Of a stretch of DNA of 64,000 bases, positions 19,204 through 31,191 are shown in pieces. Source of the stretch: Salisapilia sapeloensis (taxonomy: Eukaryota > Oomycota > Peronosporomycetes > Peronosporales > Salisapiliaceae); assembly GCA_023334545.1 (NCBI GenBank), contig JAADVB010000055.1:1-64000 (forward strand), in the 5' to 3' direction. Under the pieces are notes generated by a model. That model did not search any database, had not been told where the DNA came from, and was given only the letters and a program-made list of their open reading frames with translations. Positions within the stretch are counted from its first letter, which is position 1. Every line of letters begins with the position of its first letter. The position numbers were made by a program, and so were the translations under genes.

Positions 19204-21202
19204 GCTGGCACGCCCACCTAGCTTTATGATGGTTTCCTCACAACTAGCTGCACCAGAGCAATCAGTTTGCGCACCAAACGCCTTTAGCTCGATCACTTAT
19301 CAGCAAAACTTCGTTTGTGAGTTCTAGTTGACAGTCTTTCTCTTTCATACACTTTGCCTACTGAAATCTACTTTCATTTATTCTATACAAGACACGTAGG
19401 AATTGGTAAATTACAAGTGCATTGATCAAGATGCTCACTCAGTCCTTGGAAGCAAGTCGTCCTGCGCGAGCGTGTATCTTGGAAGAACCCGGCGTCTAAC
19501 CTTTCAAGATATGGTACATGGATGGCACAGCCCTAGGCTTATTTTGGATGTCCCTTATAAAAAATAGCTTTTTATATTTTAAAGTGAGCCAGAGTGATGT
19601 TATTTAACTGGAATAATTTCCACTGGTAACCCACGACATCTACAAGATGTGCAGTCGCTTGTATTAGCCTGGAGACGGATTGGTGGTACTTTGGAGCTTC
19701 TGATTAAATCATGGATGTGACCACATGCACTACCTCATCTTGAAAATTTAGGTGAGCACTTAATGAGTTAAATTGGCCAAAGACAAAGATACTTCAGTGT
19801 TAGAATCGCCTCGTATCTTTTAGATACAAGCAAAGATCGCCTCGATCCTTGCATAATTTGATCCATGCAGCACAGATCAAGCCATTCTAAAATTCGAGGC
19901 AAGTGTAAGCGATGAGAGGGGGTTTCCATGCGAACTAGCAGCATAAAATTATAAGTAGAACGATTGAAAGTCAATCTACAAAGAGTCTACACTAGAAGAC
20001 GCCATGATTTCAGTCCTATTGATTTGGTAGATACACGAAGCTTGACATAGCGCCACAACCTTCTGAACATGTAGGGAAATAGAAAGCCAAGCAAGGTGAG
20101 TACCATGGCATTTCGTGTAGAATCTGTCTGTTCACGCTCTTCAGAGCATGGTCATTTGCATTTCGTCGTAGACCGGAGAACGTCATCGCATAGTCATTGC
20201 TACGCATCAGAAGAGAAACCGTCGCTATCTTCGTCAGTGATGTTCCGTGACCAGATATGAAGGCTACTCCGAACTCTACCAAGCCCGGATGCACCACCCA
20301 TTCAGCCTCCTTACTTGGAACTGCTATGCTAAACAGCAAAAAGTCCTTCTCTGGCGTCCATTACCTCGAAGACCCAGTCACTGCTTCAAGTTATTTTGAC
20401 TAGAATGGAGAAAAGGTCAGGCACATCGCTGATCCGCAGCTATAAATGCAAAGATCAGTTCTCGCTGAATCTGATCATTTTGTAAGTAGGACTTCATCCA
20501 CGCGCAATCCAACTATCTTGCGAACAAACGTTGCTGATGTACCCTACTGAAACGCTATTTTGCTGAAACCATGATCCCAGACCAGCAATGAAACTGCCAC
20601 ATCGCTACAATGAGATTGCCAATAGTAGAGCGGCATGCAGCAGAAAGAAAGAGAGAAAGAGAGAAAATATTTTATATCTGATGAACAAGGATCGAATATA
20701 CGACACAAACCACACATATTTGAAGTCTGGCTGAAGATGTATTGCTTACGGAAATGTCAAGTCGAAGCATCGTGGCAATGCAGTCTTTGCGCATTACTCG
20801 CAGTGCGAATAGTGACGCAAATTCTTCTTCCTTATGCGAAAAACTGCATATAAACGTAGACATTGCTGCAAGAGTGGTGGGATATGCATGGAAAATTTCG
20901 ATGCTTTCCAGCCAGCGTGAAGGTTTGCATGAAAAACTTGACAGAGAATCAGTGCCACCTGTGCCTTCAAATGTGACTTCGGTCTACCTTGGTGTAGGGA
21001 AGCTTCATGGAAACCAGAAGGCAGTCATCGTCAAAATCGGGTGGCACGACTTGGCACTTCGTCCGGTTTTCTACCAATCACAGACGATATGTCGGTTTTA
21101 GCGCCTATCATGGCCAAGTACCCTATATGCTGCATAAGAAAATCCAAAGTAATGGACTCGATTCGTACTACAGTTCGCAAGTAGAGCAATCGGAGTAACG
21201 CG
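19204..21202. other. 2 kb gap without a recognisable gene
   Basis: AT-richer sequence with only short ORFs, for example 20016-20339 (minus) and 19768-19974 (minus), whose translations match nothing I recognise. A GAAA-rich microsatellite lies at about 20640-20667. No terminal repeats, target-site duplications or tRNA-like folds were noticed. It may hold decayed mobile DNA, but I cannot show that. Confidence 0.4.
20640..20667. repeat. GAAA/GAGA microsatellite
   Basis: Short purine tract of imperfect gaaa and gaga units inside the 2 kb gap. No coding role seen. Confidence 0.6.
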
Positions 21203-22360
21203 ATGCAGGAAACAGGAAATTCGAGCTCGCCGAAAGAGACATGGCAGCAAGTGACCGAGATGGAGATGGAGTCCGCGATGGCGCTTCGGATACAGTGCTG
21301 CTGGCGACAATACCTGGCTGTCGTCCAGCTGCGTATCCTTCGTTTTAACCGAGGCATGGCGCGGCAGCAGAAACCCAACTCGGGCTTACGGTGCTCCTCC
21401 TCCAGTATTGACAGCAACGAAGGAGCCAGTTTCGTGGACATGTCTCGCGATAGTTTCGTCGACAGGCGAGCCGATAACGACACAGCCTTGTCGTTCGAAT
21501 CGTTCACCGGCTTCCGACTCAGCAACGCCTCAGACAGCTACATCTCAGACTCCAACACTTGTTGCGACGAGGAGCAGTCAACGTCAGGTCAATCGATGCC
21601 GCCAACTCCGACACCTATTAACTGTGGTAGTCCAAGGTCCTTCGACTCTGGCACTCCGAAATCATTCGACTCTGGCACGCCAAGATCATTTGATTCTGGT
21701 ACTCCGAAGGAAGACAATTGTCCCGAACCTCCCTTGTACTTTGGGGATACAGCGTACATGTATGACGAGTACGACTTTATGGATGGTTCAAGTAGCCGAA
21801 GAGGTTCACCGAGTGATTTTGGGGATGACCACGAGTCACATGGTGCAGACCAGCGACGGAAGTCTAAAAGCTTGTGGTCTCGCGCTAATTCCCTCAAGCG
21901 CCTCAAGCCAAAAGCCTTGGGCAGAAAGTCGAGCAGCTTCAGAACTGCGAGCTCGACCGACTCGTCTCCAATGGACAACATTGAAGAAACTCCGAAAAGC
22001 CGAAGCAGAGGCATGGGCTCTTTAGGCAAGGCTGCTACGAATGCTGGAGCAGTTATAGCAAAGAAAGCTTCTGCTGGTCGACGTCGGTTTACGATTGCTC
22101 GACAGAACACCGCCGGACTCTCGGCCCCCGTCACAAGTACGGATGAAGAGGACTCCCCAACTGGGAGAATTGATCGATCGGTCTCTACTGCTTCTTATAA
22201 AAGCAAAAGCAAAAGCACACGTCTTGGCAAGCTAAAGAGCGTGGCTGCCAAGGCAAAAATGCCGAAGCGATTTAGTAAGCGTTCTGATTCCAAGTGTAGC
22301 ACGGTGGTGGACACAGAGACCGAGCAGCCATATCTGGTTGAAGCACAAGAGTCGGAATAA
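21203..22360 (+). CDS. IQ-motif, Ser/basic-rich protein of unknown function
   Basis: Single exon, 385 residues. A calmodulin-binding IQ motif is visible near residues 26-45 (ALRIQCCWRQYLAVVQLR). The rest is low-complexity and Ser-rich. It includes three tandem copies of SFDSGTP(K/R) (bases 21638-21709) and a strongly basic C-terminal half with several RRKS/KR clusters and many S/T-P sites, which suggests a phosphorylated, largely disordered protein. No enzymatic domain is seen. The ATG at 21203 is the first in frame. An AATAAA signal lies 56 bases after the stop. The ORF is convincing from length and composition; function is unknown. Confidence 0.75.
   Translation: MQETGNSSSPKETWQQVTEMEMESAMALRIQCCWRQYLAVVQLRILRFNRGMARQQKPNSGLRCSSSSIDSNEGASFVDMSRDSFVDRRADNDTALSFESFTGFRLSNASDSYISDSNTCCDEEQSTSGQSMPPTPTPINCGSPRSFDSGTPKSFDSGTPRSFDSGTPKEDNCPEPPLYFGDTAYMYDEYDFMDGSSSRRGSPSDFGDDHESHGADQRRKSKSLWSRANSLKRLKPKALGRKSSSFRTASSTDSSPMDNIEETPKSRSRGMGSLGKAATNAGAVIAKKASAGRRRFTIARQNTAGLSAPVTSTDEEDSPTGRIDRSVSTASYKSKSKSTRLGKLKSVAAKAKMPKRFSKRSDSKCSTVVDTETEQPYLVEAQESE
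21638..21709 (+). repeat. Three 24-bp tandem repeats (SFDSGTPK units)
   Basis: Three consecutive 24-base units encode SFDSGTP followed by K, R and K. Synonymous differences between the units show they are not a very recent slip. Confidence 0.85.
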
Positions 22361-22986
22361 AAGCCGTGGTCGTTGGACATGTAGATGTAAACCAATATGC
22401 AATTTTGTTGAACCTAATAAACAACACAAACTGAGTTTTGTATCATGCTGAAAGCGTTAACTTGATGTTCGTTGTATCATGATTTTGCCATGCAAGTTGT
22501 AACTTCACCTCGGTGCATACTTATAAGTCGTACTTTGGTTCTATTGTGCAAAGATGATCTAGTCCAGTAGCTCTTCTTAAGGTGGCGAAGAAGTGATTTT
22601 AGTTGAGCATTCCATATCAAAAATGGAAGTCGGAAAACATGGAACTTTGAGTTTCTGTATATACCATGAATATTGAAATCTGTAAACTCGCTTGGGAACG
22701 ATATAGCTCGGATTTGGCAAATATCATCTAAGTATGAGAACTGTATTTGGACAGTATCTACATTAACTTTTGCTAATGAGGTGATTCTCGAGCTTTAATA
22801 GAGCGTACCTTACAGTCAAGTCCAATTAAAGTGATTTGCCACGATCTGAGCTCAATAAATTCTTGCGCAACAGTCTTCAAGCTGTAGAAAGTGTGAAAAT
22901 ATTCACGCAGAAGTCCGAACTAAATGATGATAACTTTGTAGAAATTGATATTTCGACGGCTTATTACGCTTACCAGAACTCCTCCT
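22361..22986. other. Convergent 3' intergenic region
   Basis: 626 bases between two genes that end toward each other. Apart from AATAAA at 22416 the stretch is AT-rich and featureless to me. Confidence 0.5.
22416..22421 (+). terminator. Poly(A) signal AATAAA
   Basis: AATAAA 56 bases downstream of the stop of the IQ-motif gene. Confidence 0.5.
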
Positions 22987-25900
22987 CTAGCAAGCAGCTT
23001 GTTGCATGGTCAGCAGGAACAGGACTGCTGCTAGCTGTCCACTGTTATTGAAATCCCCAGATGGAGATAAAAGCATAGCATCCGCATCAAGTTTTTCAAA
23101 TCCGATCGATGTGTTCACTGTCGATGTTAGCGAACTGCGCTTTGGGGGTGGCAATGTCTTCGTAGCAGAAGCATGCGCGTTGGTATCGATTGTGTGACGA
23201 CGAGCGACTGATACTTGACTTTGGAATCGGTAGTTCACAAGCTCTTCTTGCGTCGCTTCCAATAGCTTATCCAGATATTCCGTTGCATCCTTGTTCATCA
23301 GCTGATGCACCACCAAGCCCAGTAGCTGGCTCTCCAACGATAAATCTCCTTGCTCTCTGGGTCGCTTCGTTGGGCTTGCATTCCGATTGGAAGGAGAATC
23401 CAATTGGTACATCATCGTACCCTCTTTGCAAAGTCTTGAGAACCGAAGATTAAAAGAGGCGAACGTACTCTGTGTACTTTCGATAACCTATCATAACAAA
23501 ATATAATTAGTACTATTAGACGTTGTGAAAGTTGACAATTGCGTACATCTTGCTTGTCTTTTTCGAGCTGAGCTAAATAGATCTGTAGCATGGACTGCGT
23601 GACGCTACTTAGTTGCTGCAAGGAGTCAGTATCATCTTCTCGGTTACGAAGAACGTTGGTTGCTGCTTTATAAAATTCTATCGCTCGGTACGGATCATCC
23701 AGCTCCATGGCCAGCTTGGCAATGTCCAAGTAGGATTGTAGGATGTCATTGTGGGTGTACCGTAGTACGTCCTTTCGAATTGCAAGTGCCCTCAGTGCAA
23801 CAGTGTAAGCGGAGCTCTTCTGACCACTTTGTTGGTAAACATTGCTGACAGCAACAAGGCAGTTCGCCGCTTTGGTTTTACACGCTTGGACGCTTTCCTC
23901 GTCATGACACTCTTTCGTCGCCAGTGTCTCGTACAAATCCACCGCTTCTTCTAGCACTGCAATCGATTCGGCACTCGCCTTCGCTTCGACTAATAGCATT
24001 CCCTGAATCCGCCTCATATCCGCAAAGTACAAGTTGTTTTTGCTGTAGCACTCTCTCGCGAGCGACACACAGTTATTTAATGACTTCAGTGCACCAGATA
24101 CGTCGCCGTCGTGATACAAGATATCGACCATCCTCAAATATGTTTCCAACAGGAGAGGATGGCTTTTACCCAAATGCCAGTTTGCTGCAGACACTGCTTT
24201 GGCATACTGCTCCTTCGATCTATTAATGTCACCTTTTGAATGCTCCAAACGCATCGACATTGTCAGTGGAAGTACTCGCTCGGCGTTATTGAGTGGCGAG
24301 TCATCGATTGCAAGTTTCAAGAAGTGAGTCGTTTGATCTATCAGACCCAATTGCTGACTCAAGTCTGCAGCAGAGGTTAGAAGAGAGCAGATAGATGCTG
24401 TGCGTTCATCACGAGGAGATGTGTCTGCAATCGCAAGCTGAAATTTGACACACGCAAGTGCCATGTCGAGATTGCCTTCAGTTTTCATTGAAGGGATCGA
24501 CGCAATCTTTCTTTCGCACGCTGCGCTCGTGCGTAATGGCATCGTCGTGATTGGAATGATACCTTTGAGGACATTTGGGTCAACGGGAAGTTTAGAATTA
24601 AAATCAAAGCTGGTCACGTCACGAAGCTTGATGCCAAGGTGATACTGCAATGCGAGTAATAATTGCGGAGGGTGTATTAATTCCCCTCTTTCGATGATCT
24701 CCATTGTCAAAGAGTTTGGTTGTAGGCTGAACTTGCCCGTTGTATGAGGCAACAGACGAGTGCTCCACAATTGCTTGCTATCCTTTGTCTGCATCGCCAT
24801 AACTTTGTTAAGAAAAGAAACGGTAGACTTCTTGACCTCTTTCTGCAAATCTGACGCGCGCCATCGACGTTTATTTTCCTCGATAGCATGCTTCTTTAAA
24901 ATGAGAGAGCGAAGTACGCGACGATACTCCACCTTGCACACTCTCGCCAGCATCTCCGTTGCCAAAAGTCTACGCGCATGCTTCAACTTTGCCGTCTCAA
25001 AGCATCGTCCAAGATGGCGAGCATTTACACCCTCGTTGTGAAGTAAATTTACGAGGGCTTTTGTATCAAACAAAGGAGTCGGTGTGTGCGCTTCCAAATG
25101 AGCGATAACGTTTGGTATGGCAACCTGGTGAAGATAGTCACTACTGCTTTTCACATTGGTTTCCTCGTCGGAAGCTAATGACGTACCAAATCGAGTAACC
25201 AGCTCCAGGCGTTGCCTCCAGATACGAGGGTCTTGACCGGACGAGTCATCCTCATGTGCTAAAGAAGACCAATCAGGAGGGGCAATATCTCCGACATTCT
25301 GAATTGCAATTTCATCATAGTCTGGTGAAAACCCGATCGTAGCAGGAGTGCTAAGCTCGGAAACGGAATCATCGCTTTTGCTAGGAATAGCAACCGTGCC
25401 AATTTCTTTAAGGACATAAGCTAGTTGTCTCTCAGTGTCTCCTTTGCGTCGAGAACGTTGGGGGGTAGGAAGTTCTTGGCGAGCACTGCGAATTTGCTGT
25501 GTTGGAAAGCCAAATACGAAGGCCCGGAATCCAAGGTAGTCTACACAGCATTGGAGTGGAACGTAAAGGTTTGTATCCTTGCTCTGGATAGTCTCGTGAA
25601 GCCACTTGACCGCTCGCATCTCATTACCGAGTAACTTCCGAAGTGCTTCACCAACGGAAGTATGAGGCTCATAGAGTATGTAAGCGGTTAGACCGTTATT
25701 CACGAACTTCTGGAGGTGCTTGTGAAGAACCTGAATGCGAGGCATGTCGTCGGTTGCAAGGAACTGGTCGTTAGACATATCGAGAGGAATTAAACGTTTC
25801 ATGTTTCCATCCGCAACCATTTCCTCCACGATCTGGGTCACAAGTTGTTCTGCAGACTCTCGAAAGGATGACAAGATGGCCGAAACAGAGATGCCATGGG

Positions 25901-26841
25901 TCAGCGTCGACTCCAGTTCTCCATCACTTGATATACGTAATGTAGCTCGCAGCTTTTGGCAGGTGTTCAGGGGTCTATCAAGTGTAGACAACGCACTAGA
26001 CGATGCAGAAGGCCGACTGCGTGTGCTAGTGTAAGAAGATGTATCCTGCTGATTTTGAGGCTGCGAAATCACGGACTCTTTCGATTCATAAGACGGTTTC
26101 CTGAATGAGCGTCGAGGGAGGCACATCGATCGCGTGCTCTCGGGCCTACGCAAAGCTTCAAATTGATTTTCTTGAGACTCATATACTAGCTTTAGTGATT
26201 CCAGAAAACGTTCGCGCTGGATTTTGCCTGTTGTTCTATCCTGGACACGCTGCGAAAACTCTGTCGGATCGCCTTCATAGCGAATGGACTTGAGAAGCTC
26301 TTCCAAATGACTCGGCTCCGCCTGGTTCGTTTGGCTGTGCGCAATGTCATTAAAAGCCTTGTTTGCTGCACGAAGCTTGCCTGCGATACCAGGATTAACG
26401 TGAAATGTTTTGTCTTTCGTCATCTGTAATCGCTCTTCGAAAGCTTGTTTCCATTCTAGCTGTTCTTTGTCTGATGCGCAAGCGAACGAGGTCGTTTTCG
26501 TCGGTCTTCCGGTCGACCGATCTGTCGAAATGAGCTGAATGATAAATCGGCCATCGACTTTTTTCGGCTCAGCCGAAACAAGGTTGTACTCGGCGAGCTC
26601 CAGAGTGTCCTGCTGACGAAGTGTCGGCGTCAGAGTGAAGCGGGATTGATCGGACGCCATTGGGAAGTACTTAAGTATGGTCCCATCGAGATGCACCCAC
26701 TTCTCTTTCCATCGAGGACCCAAGAAGGTCGACGAGAGCTACGCATTGTAATCAATACGTGAGCGCATGAGATAAATGGTATTTAAATGGATGGTGTATA
26801 GCTACCTTGTAAAGCTTCCCCGACTTTGGTTCTGCTGTCAT
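22987..26841 (-). CDS. PH domain - CLU-like - TPR protein
   Basis: Four exons (26841-26806, 26738-23547, 23487-23469, 23423-22987), 1227 residues. A PH domain fills residues about 5-115: GPRWKEKWVHLDG, then ILKYFP, ending with a DKEQLEWKQAFEERL helix. The middle contains a stretch like the CLU (clustered mitochondria) core: LLHNEGVNARHLGRC followed by LLATEMLARVCK, which matches the family pattern of a GxNxRYLG loop and an EMVARAxK helix. The C-terminal third (bases about 24500-23600) is helical TPR-type repeat, as in CLU proteins. The first exon encodes only twelve residues. CLU proteins bind mRNAs for mitochondrial proteins; a PH domain suggests membrane phosphoinositide binding. The 45-nt last intron is short and needs cDNA support. 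Confidence 0.72.
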
Positions 26842-27267
26842 GGGTAGAAAGGGCAAATGATGGGAGGCTGCAAGCAAAGAGTGGTTTCTGACGAAAGGTG
26901 TTTCAAGTTAGGAGCGCTCAAATCCATTTCGGACCTTGAAACGGTTTCCACGTCTATGGTAACTCAATAGTGCACTCTTGTCTAAACTCACACATAGAAG
27001 ATAATCATAGACTCGATCCTCCATATCACCAGTTAATATACTCTTCTGCAGGTTGTGTAGGGTAGAAATCTAAAGTACATCTTAGCTCCATGATGACAGT
27101 CACAAAAGCCGAGTACGTTTACTATTTCATGGTAACCTACGCTAATTCATATACTTTAGTAAACTTATATGCTTATGATTGGTGTAAATAGACGGATATT
27201 AGTGCACAGCGTAAATCGTATCTAGAGCGGATCGCCACCTTGACAAAGGAAAAATCTCTTGCGCAGG
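26842..27267. other. Divergent intergenic region
   Basis: About 430 bases between the starts of the PH-CLU-TPR and FHA genes. It presumably contains both promoters and 5' leaders. No coding sequence or clear motif was seen. Confidence 0.4.
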
Positions 27268-30200
27268 ATGACCAAGGACAACGCGGCGCCCAAGGCCTGG
27301 GCCAGGCTCAAACTAGTCTCCACTTCTGACCATAAGGCCCAGGACGACATCTACCTCCAGTATGGTCTGAATTCAATTGGCAGACGCGAAGGTTTCTGCG
27401 ACTACGCCATCCGTCAGCCGATCATCAGTCAAATCGTACGTCCCTTTGCCACACAATCGTCGGTTTGATACAAAGTTTAATGTGCATTCGTCCAGCATTG
27501 CATGGTGAAGCTGGCTGGCTTGGACGAAGCTAAGAATCCGACTGTCTTTCTGCAAGACCGAAGGTAGATGGTCCATTAACTGTAATTTGTCCATACGCTT
27601 GTGTACTGAGATTGCTTGGTGTAGTCGCCACGGTGTCTACGTGAACGAAGAGCTCGTTGGTAAAGGCAAGACTGTCAAATTGCGGCCTAATATCACCGTC
27701 CACTTTACCAAGCCAGGCGTCCGCGTGCCAAGTAAAGAGCTTGTGTTATCGAGTGTATCATTCATATTCTAAAATGCGTTTATCTGACACATAGACATTG
27801 GAGTACTTGCGTACAAGTTTGAGCTGATGTACGCACTCATATTTTAATACTATCCATGTGTTGACTGACAAGAGTACGATGCCCATGAATATAGACCAGA
27901 GGGATTTTCGCAGGAGAATAGACGTCTGCGCTCTATCGCGGATAAAGCTAGAAATGAACGTCGGAAGCAGACATCTGCAAAGCAGTCCAAGCCTCAAGAA
28001 AAAGCTCCAGCCTCTGCACCTCACGAGACACCATCTGAGGATACGACGGCGTCTGCGCCCCGAAAGGCTAAGGTGCCTCATACGTCGCCACCGAAACCTC
28101 CTCAGCCCAATCGTCCGCACTCGACTTCGGACACGACAAGCGCTATCTCAGCATCTAAGAGCAAGCCTACGTCTACTAAGAAGAAGACTAGTCCAGCTAA
28201 GGACGCCAACAAGCCTGCGCCAAAGTCATTTGTCACGGATATGATGTCTCGAAAGCGTAAGACGCCAGAAGACGATGAAATGGAGACGCAGGCTCCGGTG
28301 GAGAAGAGACGAAGTGGCGTCCAGCCAAGTACAGTGCCAGCGTCCGAGACGACCGAGGCAAAAGAGGCAACTGCAGCGTCGAATGTAAAAGCTGATAAGA
28401 CCGATGGGCAGGTGAAAAGGGATCTGGAGGTAGACTTGCAGCTGTCGCTGGAGAAAGAATCAGCACTCAAGGAGAAAGTCAAGTCTCTCGAGAACAAGAA
28501 CACGTCTTTAGAGGAACAGATTAAGGCGAACAAGGAGTGGATGAAGAGTCAGGAGAAGCAGATGCAGCTGCAGCGAGAGAGCACCATCGAGTTGGAAAGC
28601 CAAAGTCGGAGTCTGATGAACCGCATAACGGAGATGCAGAATGAGACGATGGAGTTGAGAGAAAAGCTGTCGCATTCGGAGGCTCGAGTGGAACGACTGG
28701 AGGCGGAGAACGCTGTAATCCGGGAAGAGAAGACTTCTGCGCGCTTGAAACGCTATGAGCTGGAGGACGAGGTACGTGTTATGATTGTTTTGCCTTTGTT
28801 TTATGTATGCAGAATGACTTAAAGGCTCCTAGCTATCGAACCTGTGTCTCAATGGGTGATTTGTATCTGTGTGATAGTTGGCGAGTTTGAAGGAGGAGCA
28901 CAAGAAGGAATGGGAGGAGTTGCTCGAGTTCGAAGAGGATGGGAGTCACTAGTACGTTTCATGTAGGAGCGGTTGTGGGTGATGTACTGATGTAATCGTA
29001 TCTTGTAGCAAGAAGAAGTTCTTGAAGGCAAAGCATGATGCAAAGGCAATGCAGAAGCACGTGAACGAACTGCAAGGTCACTTTGACGCGATGGTGAAAC
29101 GTCTGCAGGCAATGGATGACGAGGTCTACTCTTCTAGTGAGGACGGTGGCAGTGTGATCGATGACGTGGACGATGCGATGCTCGAGTCGGAAGCTACTCT
29201 GGAGAATAAGACGTATTTGCTAATGGCCCCTGCTGAAGACAAGAACGAAGGAGAGGACACTAGTAAGCAGAGCATGTCCCGGGGGAAAGATACCTCTATT
29301 GTCATGGGAAAAGAAGAGAAGGATATGAACGCCAAGAGTAAGAGTGTGGTGAAAGATGAAGGCATGTCGTCTGGGGTGGAGCGAGGCGACACGACAGAGT
29401 GGGATAGCTCAAGCGACTTGAAGAGCAGTGCTGATGTAGACGGTGTGACTGAGTCAAAGGATGAGTCTGCGATGGAGCAAGAGTATTCTGATGAGCAGAT
29501 AAAGTCTATAAATGAAGAAGTAGAATCTGATGAACCAAAGACGATGACTGCAGTTAAGGAGGATTCAAAGGATGCAAAGGATGCAAAAGATTTAAACGAT
29601 GAGAGCTCGAATGATGCTTTAGAGATCACTGATGACACCACTGCTCAAGAGACTCCGACTGGCACCACAGCTGAAGAAAAAGCGGTTATCACTAAGACTA
29701 CTAAAACGCAGGCTGTCGCTACGAATGCCGTTGCGGAGGTGGACATGGAAACAGAAAATGAGAAGGTGACAGAGGAACATGCAGCAACTGATGCACCAGC
29801 GAATGCTCCGGCGGACGAGAAGGATCGTCCGACTGCTTCTCATGAGTCAACGGACGATGTGGACATGGCAGATGCTAGCTCCGCAAGTGAGAAAGCTACA
29901 GCACCTATGACTTCTGATGCTGCTGAGACGACGGCTCAGATAGACTACGATGGAACGCAGGTATCTCCTCAGAAGGATCTGATCGAGATCGATAACTCGT
30001 CCGATGAAGAAGCCTCTCAAAGCGATAACACCAAGGTCGCTGTCTCAATTATAAAGCAGGAGGAGACTCCTGCTGAGGACACAAAGGAGTCGGACGCTAG
30101 TAAATCGTTGCCACATGACCATAACCAATGTTTGAGCATCGACCTGACGATGGAAGAAAGCGAAAAGGAAAGGCAGGATGAGAATACGCCTCCGACAACG

Positions 30201-30323
30201 GAGAAGAGCTCTCTGAAAAGTAGTGGTGAGAGAAAAGCTAGTGCAGACGTGGGCGAAAGTCACTGCCGTAGTGAACAGACTGCACTCGAAAGTGATGACT
30301 CGGAAAATAGCAGAATGGTCTAG
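27268..30323 (+). CDS. FHA-domain, coiled-coil, acidic-tail protein
   Basis: Seven exons (27268-27435, 27496-27563, 27625-27731, 27795-27828, 27895-28771, 28878-28951, 29009-30323), 880 residues. The N-terminus is an FHA phosphothreonine-binding domain: NSIGRREG, IISQIHCMVKL, DRSRHGVYVNEE and a closing VLAYKFEL strand, the last supplied by a 34-base micro-exon. A Lys/Pro/Ser-rich linker follows, then a long coiled coil (bases about 28420-28950). The C-terminus is a very acidic Ser/Glu/Lys region. It holds two candidate SUMO-interaction motifs, DLIEIDNSSDEE and LSIDLTMEESE. Likely a nuclear phospho-signalling or DNA-damage scaffold; no specific ortholog recognised. Confidence 0.78.
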
Positions 30324-30355
30324 TAACCCAATAGCTTATAATTTTTTTGCTGAAA

Positions 30356-31089
30356 CTAGTTTCGTTTAAAAGCTACAAAGTGCGGGTCTTCGTATGGATG
30401 TGCGTCGACTCGACTGTACCCTTCAAAGGCTACCATGTCCATCTTGAGCTGAGCGAATGCTTGGCGCTGAATTCGTACGTCGAACGGCAGATAGCTGCTC
30501 CACTATGTTAGGCGGTTATAGGGAAAGAAGGAGTAGTATCGGAAGTACATGAGCTCCAGCGATGATATGGACCGAAATGCATGCTCGTTGACGATGGAGA
30601 TGGGATTCAAGTCGAGTCGACTAGAAAATCACGTACGTGGTGATATGAGGTTGGAGATGGACAGTGATTTGAAGAAGGCTTACATGACTTTAAGGTCGGT
30701 GAGTGGAGTCTTGTCGGTGGAGAAGGATCCGTCTGGAAATCGCTCGTGACCATAGAACATCGACGGGATGACTTTAGTGAATTTGTTCCCCATCAAGTAG
30801 CTAGATGAGTTAATGATGAGACCGGAGAGATGCCGTTATAATGAAAGCAATAAATGTACAGGTGTGTCGTTTCTATAGGAATATTGTCTGGCATGACCTA
30901 AATTGGAAAATGTCAGGATTAGAACGATTCAATTGAGCACATGATACCGACATTCAAGCCTTTAAAGTCACAATAGACAACCACACGAGTTCGACCACTG
31001 CAATAGCACTCAGTTGGGCATGCTGCAACTATATTTACAAAGCACATCCATGCTATGAAAGAAACTTTTGCATGCAAAGCGACGGACAT
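30356..31089 (-). CDS. Small secreted leucine-rich-repeat protein
   Basis: Five small exons (31089-30952, 30897-30860, 30800-30684, 30620-30549, 30497-30356), 168 residues. The chosen ATG gives a signal peptide, MSVALHAKVSFIAWMCFV and then NIVAA. The mature chain opens with an LRRNT cap: CPTECYCSG, VVVYCDFKGLN, with C-x3-C-x-C spacing. The cap joins after splicing to MPDNIPIETTHLYLMGNKFTK, then LTDLKVIRLDLNPISIVNEH and AFRSISSLEL, classic LRR units. The C-terminus has no obvious capping cysteines. The last acceptor (30498) is the least certain. An ATG at 31170 would lengthen the N-terminus. Converges on the FHA gene with a 32-base gap. Role unknown; secreted LRR proteins often bind other proteins. 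Confidence 0.65.
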
Positions 31090-31191
31090 CCTGCCTAGAC
31101 CGTCTGCGACCTTCAAAGATACCAATGACGTAAAGATAGCAACAACACCTGTCGCTATAGTTTTACACATCGAAACAAGAAAGCGAATAGA
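31090..31191. promoter_or_regulatory. Putative bidirectional promoter, LRR gene / CWC15
   Basis: About 100 bases separate the divergent start codons. Extent is inferred only from gene positions. Confidence 0.35.

Noticed and set aside
20016-20339. 107-codon minus-strand ORF in the 2 kb gap
   Set aside because: Starts at a non-ATG codon, unrecognised, no flanking gene structure; kept only as part of the gap description.
21408-22025. 205-codon plus-strand ORF in another frame of the IQ gene
   Set aside because: Overlaps the better ORF; lacks the IQ motif and repeat structure.
29126-29641. 171-codon Ser-rich minus-strand ORF
   Set aside because: Antisense echo of the acidic FHA-protein tail.
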